Assembly: GCA_032718475.1 (NCBI GenBank)
Contig: JAUCBJ010000082.1
Coordinates: 1-59,142, forward strand
Length of the DNA stretch: 59,142 nucleotides
Reading direction: 5' to 3'
Source of the DNA: Nemertoderma westbladi
Taxonomy: Eukaryota > Xenacoelomorpha > Nemertodermatida > Nemertodermatidae
Shown: positions 29,825-41,800 of the stretch, piece by piece
Numbering within the stretch: position 1 is the stretch's first letter
Layout: every line of letters starts with the position of its first letter
Made by a program: the position numbers and the translations under genes
The notes under the pieces: model-generated
The model's input: the letters and a program-made list of their open reading frames with translations, nothing else
Database searches by the model: none
Told to the model about the DNA's origin: nothing

Positions 29825-32800
29825 CTATTGGATCCGCAGCACAATTTTGGAAAATTGCTTTGTTTTGAGTTTCTCGAAGGCGGATTTAAACTCAGTGATT
29901 GGTAGCACCTGTCCACCGACTCTATCCAATGTCAGGTGCCCTTTGTTGTGGAACTCTGTAACTAACTCCAGCCCATCAGTAAAGGTACCGGGGTACATGA
30001 GAGCCCCCGTAACCGTGCATTCTTGGCCGCAAATCTTCGACGGACTTACTGTCATCTGCAGAGAACCAGCAGGTTAAATAATATTATTATAATGAAAATC
30101 AATTATGTTACATTTAGGGGCAACTATCCCATATAATAACAATGGTTCCTATCCCTAACTCTGTCTCTCTCTCTATTACCAGCTACTCCCTAACAATGGT
30201 TCCTAACCTTATCTTTAGGACCAGCTAACCCATATATAACAATGGTCCCGCCTCCACGCAGATACACAAACGATTCTTCCATGGCCTGCGCATTACCAGA
30301 ACAATCAAAAATGATATCGAATCCGCGACAAGGATTATCTTTATCATTCTCGTACTCCTAGAAAATAAATTAAACATTTTAATCCGTAATAACGAAACAC
30401 TACATAGAAACAAAAATATTTCTTAGCTTAAAAAGATACACCTGTTTTTATATCTATCTGTAATCGAGGTAACACGTATCTACAAAATAATTGCTCTGCC
30501 CAATTCCCTATCCCCCATGACTTTCGCGAGATTATCCGAATCTTCAACCACAGTGTTCTTTAAGAGGTGTCGCAAGAGAGTCGTGGGTTGTCGATTCTGC
30601 TTATTCTCTCTCAGGAGGCCGCCAAAGCAAACTATCGTGTACGGGCTGGTTTCACGGCGAAAGCAAAGTCCTGCAAAGCGGAGGCGGGTTTGTTCAAGTG
30701 TCAAGCTTGCGGGGACGGATGAAGAAACCCTCAAAGCTGATGTATCGGAACTGTTTATTAGTATTCCGGGAATTCTAACCTGTTTAACTTGATCCGGATG
30801 CAAGCCCTTAACGCCAGCCAATCCCAGCTTAGCAACATTATCTAGTCTCACCTGGGACCTGTTAGTTACTGTTATATTCTGTAAACCGTATTTCCTGAAA
30901 AGACAATGTTCTTGAATAAATAAATGGTTATGAAGCAAGCTCATATTGCATTTAAATATTAAACCGACAGCCCCGACGGCCTGACACGCGACGAATTGCA
31001 ATTGAGAAGCATTTTAACCCCCTTCTGCGTCCCTCGGTTACTTTCTTTTGAATGACATTAGGTACAGTAAGTATTAAATGAACATCATTTTACTATTGAT
31101 TTTTGTCAAACATTGTTCTAAAATTCTGTCATTACTTCTATAAATAGTACAATGTTACAAATAAATACCAAATTTAATTGAAATAGTCCTAGGATTATTT
31201 AAACTGATTATTCAATAAATACATTCCAACTAAAATCTTTTCAATGTTGTTGTTCAAACATTCAAACTTCACATTATTCATACATTAAAAAACGTATAAT
31301 TTTAATTATCATTTCAACAACAGTAGGAATATACTGGCTCCGAATCAATATAGGATGACTCACAGAGAGAGAATTAGAGCCGAGGCCAGCCCAGCAATAC
31401 CGGCTCCAATAATAAGAACAATTGGTTGCTGATCCAACTGGCCCTTAACTAGGTCTACCATGTGGCTGAGACAGGCGAATGGTTCCGCCAAGACCGCGAT
31501 CTCATCGGGTAGAGAGGGGCTGATTGGGTGGATTCTATCCTCCGATATAACTACGTAGTCTGCGTAGCCACCCTCAGCACCACCCTGTTATATACTGATA
31601 AGTTACTTTCAGTTTCCTTTGAGGTGGTGGTTTGGATCTAAGTACTTTAACAGTTTTTTAATATAACTACCGTTTACATGCTGGGATATGGTCGGATGAT
31701 GTACTGCTGTACTGACATGCTGAATTATTTAAGTGCTTCTGTACTTCCCTTTAAATCAGCCTACCGTGTCTGGTATGGTTGATAAACCGGACCTGTACTT
31801 AATAAATCTGGGATAATTAATACCTAATACATTTTACTTTATTTCTTCTATACTTCCGATGTGAAGGATACAACATGGCGCAGCGTATGGCTTGACCCAG
31901 CGGGCTCAAAATTCAGCAATGTCTATAGAATCGGATGACTGGTTGGAACTCACTCCGGATGAAATAGAAGATCTGGATCGCCAGTCGTTAATTAAACACT
32001 GCACATTCGCTGGTGTTTCTTTCGATGCCAAAACATCAAGTATGATAATGCGTAAACGTTTACTGAAACTCCTCCAATCCGGTGAGGAGTCGAGCATACC
32101 TCCAGTTACTCAATCCGTCGACCTAGCTAACTTGCTAATTCAACTCGAACAACAACGCCGCGAAGATAATTTACGCCGCGAACATCGGGAAGAACAGCAA
32201 CGGGCTGTCGACGAACAACGCCGCGCCGACGAGCGGGCCGAGATGGTCCAAATCCTGGCTCAGTTCGGACGCGCACCTCCTGCTACCGGTACCGGTCCGA
32301 CAACTTCTCGAACTTCCGATCAGGCGAGCGCGAAGCTACAACTTCGAACTCCCGATATTCTCGAGGTCGACATGCGATACCGCCAGTTTAAACACTGGGA
32401 ATCTACTTGGAGGAACTACGTTCGTGTCACAAAGTTGACAGATAAACCCAGGGAAGATCAGATTGCTGCTCTCTTCTCCTACTGCAGCTCGGACTTACTG
32501 AACCGCATCCACTATACTATGGGAATTCCCCAAGACACTGATAAAACAATGGATGAGATTCTTACCGAGATTCGCACCTATCTTCGAGGCGAACAAAATA
32601 TCGCTGTCGATCGGTATAAATTACTGAGTCAGCGACAACAGGAAGGCCAATCGTTCGAGGAATTTTACGTAAAACTTCGCGAGTCCTCTGACGACGCAAT
32701 GATCGAACAGATGACGCCAGACGATTGGATTTTAACCCTGTTGATCTGTGGAATTTCCGACGACGAAACCCGTTGCGAGGTGTTTGGTAAAAAACCCCCC

Positions 32801-35800
32801 CTCGATTTAACACAAACTGTGGATTTCTGTAGGAGCCGCGAACTCGCTGCCATTGAAGGAAAACGTCTCAAGGGCAACACATTGGCTGCTATAAAGCAGA
32901 ATAATGGTGGGCAACGTTCACGATCCAAAAGTCGATACCGACAAGCTAAGGAAGGTCGGAACCTTAGCCGTTCTCCGTCCCATGGTGGAGGACCTACTAA
33001 AGCGTGTTACCGGTGCGGCGGGCACTGGCCGCACGACGGCAATAAACCGTGCTGGGCGTTGGATAAAAATTGCGCTAATTGCGGAAAAAAGGGACATTTA
33101 GCAAAGGTCTGCAATAATAAAACTGCAAAAACAGGTAAACAAACTGGGGCAATAATCCAAGCCTACATTGGGGAGAATTGCCGGAAACCGGTAGTCTCGA
33201 TTAACTTTCATCGTCCCGGCGGCGACGATAATTTATTTCTAGGGAGCAAAAACTGTATTGCTGACACGGGGGCGCAGGTGATAGCTGCCGGTACCGATAT
33301 TCTGGACGACTGGCGTATAACACGACGCCTTCTGAAACCACCAGACGCTCCCCTACTCACCGCTAACGGCGACCAGATCCTGTGCGATGGGCGAGTAAAA
33401 CTTAAACTGAAACTCGTTGACGCGGAACATTTAGATTGGGTTTACATCTGCCCTGAAATCACCCAGGGCGAGATTTTCCTTTCACTTGCGGCTTGTAAAG
33501 GTTTGGGGATAGTTCACCCAGACTTCCCGCATCCAATCCATTCTATAAACTCAGTGGATCTTCTCCACCCGATACCCGATCTGGATAAACCCGAATCCGG
33601 AAATATTGGAGAACCTATCGAATATATTGCTAAGATTAAAGCAAAAATCATTGCTGAATACGCCGATGTGTTTGGTGATGGACACGGCCTGAAAGCTATG
33701 GTCGGACCGCCAATGCGAATCGAGCTTAAAGGCGACGCGGTCCCGTTTAAACTGTATACACACCGCGCCGTTCCATTCGCTTTCCGAGAAAAAGCGAAAG
33801 AAACTATTGATAGTATGGTAGAGAATGGTATTATCGAGCGTGTGGGTGACAGACCTACTGAATGGTGTCACCCACTGGTTGTTTGTAGTAAACCGAACAG
33901 CCCGGGCGAAGTTAGAATAACTGTTGACTTGACTAAACTCAATTACCAAGTGAAGCGAACCGTCCACAATGCGCGCTCCCCCCGCGATATTGTTTCAGCT
34001 CGAATTCCGGGCTCCTGTTTATTTTCCACATTAGATGCCAAAACGGGTTACTGGCAAGTGGAACTTGAAGAGAAATCTAGAGATTTAACAACTTTTATTA
34101 CACCATGGGGTTGTTTCCGTTACTGTAGGGCCCCCATGGGTTTTATTAGCACAGGCGATTCCTACAACTATAGGGGAGATATGGTGTTACAAGGGGTCGA
34201 TGGTGTTAATAAAATTGTAGATGATATACTCCTCGAGAGTTCAAATCTCGAGGAACACGTCGAGTTAGTGCGTGATGTGCTGCAACGTTGCCGCGATAAC
34301 TCGATTACATTAAATCCCAAAAAATTTCACTTTGCCCAAACAAATGTGAAATTCGCAGGTTACATTATATCTGCAGACGGAACTGAGGCGGATCCAGAGA
34401 AGGTTCGAGCCATACAGGACTATGAAACTCCGCAGAACATTACAGATCTTCGTAGTTTCATGGGGTTGGCTAACCAACTCGGCTGTTTCTCCTCAACTGT
34501 CAGTGCTGCTGCAGTCCCATTACGTGACATCCTACGGACCAAAAACGAGTGGATTTGGACGGCAATGCATGAGGAAGCGTTTCGCGCAGTGAAACTCGCT
34601 TTACTCCAGCCCCCAATCCTCGCTCCTTTCGATCCATTACTGGACACACGTTTGGAGGTTGATGCCAGCCGTAAATTCGGGATGGGGTATGATTTAATAC
34701 AACGACATGGCGATATTTATAAACTCGTCGCCTGCGGTAGTCGCTTCCTAACGGATTGCGAGACGAGGTGGGCGACTATTGAACTCGAGTGTGCCGCGAT
34801 AAAATACGGTATTTCCAAATGTCGTTTATATCTAGAAGGACTTTCTAACTTCACAGTAGTGACCGATCATCGACCGTTACTCACTATTTTTAATAATTAC
34901 ACACTCGATCAGGTGGAAAATTCAAAAATTCAGAGAATTAAAGCAAATCTTCAATCCGCGTACCAGTTCCATCTCGAGTGGAAACCTGGAAGCAAACACC
35001 GTATTGCCGATAGTCTGAGTCGGCATCCAATCGAGGACCCAGATCCCGATGACGGCGTTGATCCCACCTACCGAGTTGCCGCACTTGCAGCGGTTTTTAG
35101 TACGGAGACCGACGGGGTACATACCAAGGATGGCGACAACGATCCCCTTGTCGAGGAACTCCGACGGATTGCTATTAAAGACTCCGAATATCGAGAGCTA
35201 GTTCAACAGATCCTCTGTGGTTTTACTACAATTCACACAGCCACAGAATCGGTAAAGCAGTATAAGTCTATTCGTGACTCACTTTCCGTTCACCGCGATC
35301 TCGTCCTTTACGACGACCGCATAATAATTCCTAAAGCATCCCGCGGCGACATCCTCGAGCGTTTACATGCATCACATCAAGGGATGACTCGCACCAAACA
35401 GCGAGCTCGCCAGACGGTCTACTGGCCTGGGATTGGCCGCGACATCGAGATAATGACTCGTGAATGTGAAGGATGTCTTACTAGACTCCCAAGCCTTCCT
35501 AAGGAAACCTTAAAGGCGGATGACCCGCCTACTCGCCCATTCCAACGCGCTTCGGCTGATCTTTTCTCACTGCGAGGACGTCATTTTCTCGTATATGCAG
35601 ATTATTTATCTGGTTACCCGTGCGTAACTGAATGGTTTCACGACCCAGACGCAAAGAAAATAACTTCGGCTTTGCGCCAACACTTCGTTGACTTGGGCGT
35701 ACCAATAAAACTTCGTTCCGATAACGGTCCACAGTTCTCGGCACATCACACCAGAATGTTCCTTAAGCGATGGGGTGTCGAGTGGGAACCAAGTACACCT

Positions 35801-38800
35801 GGTTACCCAACCAGCAATGGGCATGCCGAGGCATCGGTTAAGCGAATTAAAACTCTCCTCGCCAAATGCCCGAAACCCGATATACATTCGGACGAGTTCC
35901 TAGAAGGTCTCATGGAACTCAGGAACTTCCCCCGTGGCGACGGCGCCTCTCCCAGCGAACGTGTATTTGGGCGCTTGTTACGTACACGAATCCCTGCGCA
36001 CCATACGAAATACGCGCAGAAGTGGCGTGATGAAGCGGACGCCACCGATTCAGCCGCTGCCACTCTCCGCCTAAAAACGGCCGAGTTATACAACCAATCA
36101 GCCGCCGACCTCCCTTCCCTTAAAACCAACACCAAAGTCCTCATACAGGACCAGAAAACCAAACGGTGGACCCACACTGGTACCATCGTAGGTGTCGGTC
36201 GCCACCGTGATTATCATATAAAATTGCCATCGGGACGCACATGGTGGCGCAACCGCCGATTTCTCAGGCCCCACTTTATAGCTGAGAAATTCGATAACCA
36301 CAACGAAACTGATAATGACATTTTACCAAGGCGTAGTAAACGTATACGCCAACGTCACGTCCACTGGGAAAATTAATTCCAACGATTTAAAACTATTTAA
36401 AACTAAATCATACGTTTCAAATCGAAAAAAAAGAGAGAGTTGTTATATACTGATAAGTTACTTTCAGTTTCCTTTGAGGTGGTGGTTTGGATCTAAGTAC
36501 TTTAACAGTTTTTTAATATAACTACCGTTTACATGCTGGGATATGGTCGGATGATGTACTGCTGTACTGACATGCTGAATTATTTAAGTGCTTCTGTACT
36601 TCCCTTTAAATCAGCCTACCGTGTCTGGTATGGTTGATAAACCGGACCTGTACTTAATAAATCTGGGATAATTAATACCTAATACATTTTACTTTATTTC
36701 TTCTATACTTCCGATGTGAAGGATACAACACACCCAATCCTAAAATAGTAAATAACGGTGATACAATACGAATATAACGTATAAAAACCAAACCATAACG
36801 TATAACAAGGTAGCGCCCCAGATCGCCCCAGATCAGCCATGCACAGTGCCGGCGGACCCAGCGACATAGCGCCCCAGATCTCGCGGTCAGCCACACACAG
36901 TGCCGGCGGACCCAGCAACATCGCGCCCCAGATCCCACGGTCAGCCACACACAGTGCCGGCGGACCCAGCAACATCGCGCCCCAGATCTCACGGTCAGCC
37001 ATACACAGTGCCGGCGGACCCAGTAACATAGCGCCCCAGATCTTACGGACAGCCATACACAGTGCCGACGGACCCAGCCACATAGCGCCCCAGATCCCAC
37101 GGTCAGCCATACACAGTGCCGGCGGACCCAGCAACATAGCGCCCCCGATCCCACGGTCAGCCATACACAGTGCCGGCGGACCCAGCAACATGGCGCCCAC
37201 AGATATCGCAGTCAGCCACACACAGTGCAGGTGGACCCAGCAACATATCGCCCCCAGATCTTACGGTCAGCAACACACAGTGCCGGCGAACACAGCAACA
37301 TATCGCCCCCAGATCTTACGGTCAGCAACACACAGTGCCGGCGGACACAGCAACATATCGCCCCCAGATCTTACGGTCAGCAACACACAGTGCCGGCGGA
37401 CCCAGTAACATAGCGACCCCAGATCCCACGGTTAGCCATACACAGTGCTGATAATCCTTATAATTAAATATATAAATTAAATTTGTCAATATATAAATTT
37501 ATGATCTCAAAGACCCAGGGAGGGGAGGCACATCAACACCAGGCCCTATTAATATTAATGTCCTTCGAAGCACACAAGACATCTCCAAATGTTACATCAT
37601 GCAACACAACACCACAGTAACAACGCCATATAACTCCATCTGCAGTACCTTTCCGCAGTCGTTATAGGAATGTCAATGGCTAGCTAACGATTTTGAAAAT
37701 TTCTTCGGTGAAAATCGTGAACAACGTCGTGATTTTTAAGACGATTGCGATTTTCCCCCAATTATAATACATGTGTAATATAATATTATATTTCGGTAAA
37801 ATGCTATTTTATTTAGAGTATATAAATTTCATAAAGAAATTAGCAAATACTTATTATGAAACTGATCAATTCTAGTCAACTACAAGACTACATACTGTAG
37901 CAATGCTAGTAGAGCTCCCTCCAGGTCTAAGTACACGGGATAATTCTCGTGATTCGCAATCCATCGTCAGATCGTTGTCCAGTCGCACCCTCCGGTCAGT
38001 TGTTTACTGTATTATTATCAAAGCTGTCGTATTTACTAGCTGATCATCCTGTTTACGTGTATCGGTTCAGGCCGAACTCATCCATATAGACGATAAATGT
38101 ATAATATCCCCAATATCCAAGGGCCTAGCATATATTATTACCTAGCGGTTTGGGTAAGTCTATGTACCTCCGTACTTATGTATACTTCCTACTGTATAGT
38201 GTATATACTATAGACTACACAATAAATTAATTCAGTTACAGTTGCACCATATTTTAGGCTACAATAATTCCGCTACTCACCATTGTAGCTCAACATTATG
38301 CATCGATGTGGGTGGGACCTGCTGCAATACAGACAGTTCCCGCAGCCTATCATAGGGTCAGCTACACAACGATCACCAATCGTTGCCTTGGTAACATCGC
38401 AACCAATTGAATGAACTCTGAAATAAATTAATAGTAAATGTAATCACCTTATAAATAAATGCATTTCGGCCTTCCTTCCCCTACCTTCTAATTTCCCATC
38501 CTTCCTCCCCCTACCTTCTCCTTTCCCATCCTTCCTCCCCCTACCTTATCCTTTCCCATCCTTCCTTCCCCTACCTTCTTCTTTCCCATCCTCCCTTCCC
38601 CTACCGTAACCTTTCCCATCCTCCCTTCCCCTGCCTTCTTTTTTCCCATCCTTCCTTCCCCTACCTTCTTCTTTCCCATCCTCCCTTCCCCTGCCATATC
38701 CTTTCCCATCCTCCCTTCCCCTGCCTTCTTTTTTCCCATCCTTCCTTCCCCTACCTTATCCTTTCCCATCATTCCTTCCTTCCCCTACTTTATCCTTTCC

Positions 38801-41800
38801 CATCCTTCCTTCCTCCCCCCACTTTATCCTTTCCCATCCTTCCTTCCCCTACCTTATCCTTTCCCATCCTTCCTTCCTTCCCCTACCTTCTTCTTTCCCA
38901 TCCTTCCTTCCCCTACCTTATCCTTTATCATCCTTCCTTCCCCTGCCTTATTCTTTCCCATCCTTCCTTCCTTCCCCTACCTTATCCTTTCCCATCCTTC
39001 CTTCCCCTACCTTCTTCTTTCCCATCCTCCCTTCCCCTACCGTATCCTTTCCCATCCTCCCTTCCCTGCCTTCTTTTTTCACATCCTTCCTTCCCCTACC
39101 TTATCCTTTATCATCCTTCCTTCCCCTGCCTTATTCTTTCCCATCCTTCCTTCCTTCCCCTACCTTATCCTTTCCCACCCTTCCTTCCCCTACCTTCTTC
39201 TTTCCCATCCTCCCTTCCCCTACCGTATCCCTTCCCATCCTCCCTTCCCTGCCTTCTTTTTTCCCATCCTTCCTTCCCCTACCTATCCTTTCCCATCCTT
39301 CCTACCTTCCCCTACTTTATCATTTCCCATCCTTCCTTCCCCTATCTTCTTCTTTCCCATCCTTCCTTCCCCTACCTTATCTTTTATCATCCTTCCTTCC
39401 CCTGCCTTATTCTTTCCCATCCTTCCTTCCTTCCCCTACCTTATCCTTTACCATCCTTCCTTCCCCTACTTTCTTCTTTCCCATCCTCCCTTCCCCTACC
39501 GTATCCCTTCCCATCCTCCCTTCCCTGCCTTCTTTTTTCCCATCCTTCCTTCCCCTACCTTATCCTTTCCCATCCTTCCTACCTTCCCCTACTTTATCCT
39601 TTCCCATCCTTCCTTCCCCTATCTTCTTCTTTCCCATCCTTCCTTCCCCTACCTTATCCTTTATCATCCTTCCTTCCCCTGCCTTATTCTTTCCCATCCT
39701 TCCTTCCTTCCCCTACCTTATCCTTTCCCATCCTTCCTTCCCCTACCTTCTTCTTTCCCATCCTTCATTCCTTCCCCAGCTTATCCTTTCCCATCCTTCC
39801 TTCCCCTACCTTATCCTTTATCATCCTTCCTTCCCCTGCCTTATTCTTTCCCATCCTTCCTTCCTTCCCCTACTTTATCCTTTCCCATCCTTCCTTCCCC
39901 TATCTTCTTCTTTCCCATCCTTCCTTCCCCTACCTTATCCTTTATCATCCTTCCTTCCCCTGCCTTATTCTTTCCCATCCTTCCTTCCTTCCCCTACCTT
40001 ATCCTTTCCCATCCTTCCTTCCCCTACCTTCTTCTTTCCCATCCTCCCTTCCCCTACCGTATCCCTTCCCATCCTCCCTTCCCTGCCTTCCTTTTTCCCA
40101 TCCTTCCTTCCCCTACCTTATCCTTTCCCATCCTTCCTTCCCCTTCTTTATCCTTTCCCATCCTTCCTTCCCCTATCTTCTTCTTTCCCATCCTTCCTTC
40201 CCCTACCTTATCCTTTCCCATCCTTCCTTCCCCTACCTTCCCCTTCTTTATCCTTTCCCATCCTTCATTCCCCTACCTTCTTCTTTCCCATCCTCCCTTC
40301 CCCTACCGTATCCTTTCCCATCCTTCCATCCCCTGCCTTCTTTTTTCCCATCCTTCATTCCCCTACCTTATCATTTCCCATCCATCCTTCCTTCCCCTAC
40401 CTTATCCTTTCCCATCCTCCCTTCCCCTACCTTCTCCTTTCCCATCCTTCCTTCCCCTACCTTATCCTTTCCCATCCTTCCTTCCTTCCCCCACTTTATC
40501 CTTTCCCATCCTCCCTTCCCCTACCTTCTTCTTTCCCATCCTTCCTTCCCCTACCTTATCCTTTCCCATCCTTCCTTCCCCTATCTTCTTCTTTCACATC
40601 CTTCCTTCCCCTACCTTCTCATTTCCCATCCTTCCTTCCTTCCCCCACTTTATCCTTTCCCATCCTCCCTTCCCCTACCTTCTTCTTTCCCATCCTTCCT
40701 TCCCCTACCTTATCCTTTCCCATCCTTCCTTCCCCTATCTTCTTCTTTCACATCCTTCCTTCCCCTACCTTCTCATTTCCCATCCTTCCTTCCCCTACCT
40801 TATCCTTTTCCATCCTTCCTTCCCCTACCTTCTCCTTTCCCATCCTTCCTTCCCCTACCTTATCATTTCCCATCCTTCCTTCCCCTACTTTATCCTTCCC
40901 CATCCTTCCTTCCCCTACCGTATCCTTCCTTTCCCATCCTCCCTTCCCCTGCCTTATCTTTTCCCATCTTTCCTTCCCCTACCTTATCATTTCCCATCCA
41001 TCCTTCCTTCCCCTACCTTATCCTTTCCCATCCTCCCTTCCCCTACCTTCTCCTTTCCCATCCTACCTTCCCCTACCTTATCATTTCCCATCCTTCCTTC
41101 CCCTACCTTATACTTTCCCATCCTTCCTTCCCCTACCGTATCCTTTCCCATCCTCCCTTCCCTGCCTTCTTTTTTCCCATCCTTCCTTCCCCTATCTTCT
41201 TCTTTCCCATCCTTCCTTCCCCTACCTTATCATTTCCCATCCTTACTTCCCCTACCTTCTTCTTTCCCATCCTCCCTTCCCCTACCGTATCCTTTCCCAC
41301 CCTTCCTTCCCCTACCTTCTCCTTTCCCATCCTTCCTTCCCCTACCTTATCCTTTCCCATCCTTCCTTCCCCTACCGTATCCTTTCCCATCCTCCCTTCC
41401 CCTGCCTTCTTTTTTCCCATCCTTCCTTCCCCTACCTTATCATTTCCCATCCATCCTTCCTTCCCCTACCTTATCCTTTCCCATCCTCCCTTCCCCTACC
41501 TTCTCCTTCTCCTTTCCCATCCTTCCTTCCCCTACCTTATCATTTCCCATCCTTCCGTCCCCTACCGTATCCTTTCCCATCCTCCCTTCCCTGCCTTCTT
41601 TTTTCCCACCCTTCCTTCCCCTACCTTATCATTTCCCATCCTTCCTTCCTTCCCATACCTTATCATTTCCCATCCTTCCTTCCCCTACTTTATCCTTCCC
41701 CATCCTTCCTTCCCCTACCGTATCCTTTCCCATCCTCCCTTCCCCTGCCTTCTCTTTTCCCATCTTTCCTTCCCCTACCTTATCATTTCCCATCCATCCT

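Larger units (their letters stand above)
31586..36730 (+). mobile_element. Full-length Ty3/Gypsy LTR retrotransposon, very recent insertion
   Basis: The LTRs are 31586-31875 and 36441-36730, both 290 bp and identical by eye, starting TGTTATATACTG and ending ACAACA. CACCC is duplicated on both sides (31581-31585, 36731-36735). TGGCGCAGCG after the 5' LTR is the probable primer-binding site, and a purine tract (36425-36440, A8 then GAGAGAG) precedes the 3' LTR. The internal region is one long frame. It lies antisense to the dehydrogenase gene and within its exon 3. Identical LTRs mean little time since insertion. Confidence 0.95.

Noticed and set aside
30480-31001. 173-codon minus ORF as a separate gene
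   Set aside because: It is exon 4 of the dehydrogenase read through its donor into a LINE fragment.
36703-37451. ORFs on both strands over the 54-bp repeat
   Set aside because: Unit length divisible by three keeps frames open by chance; the region is intronic and there is no domain.
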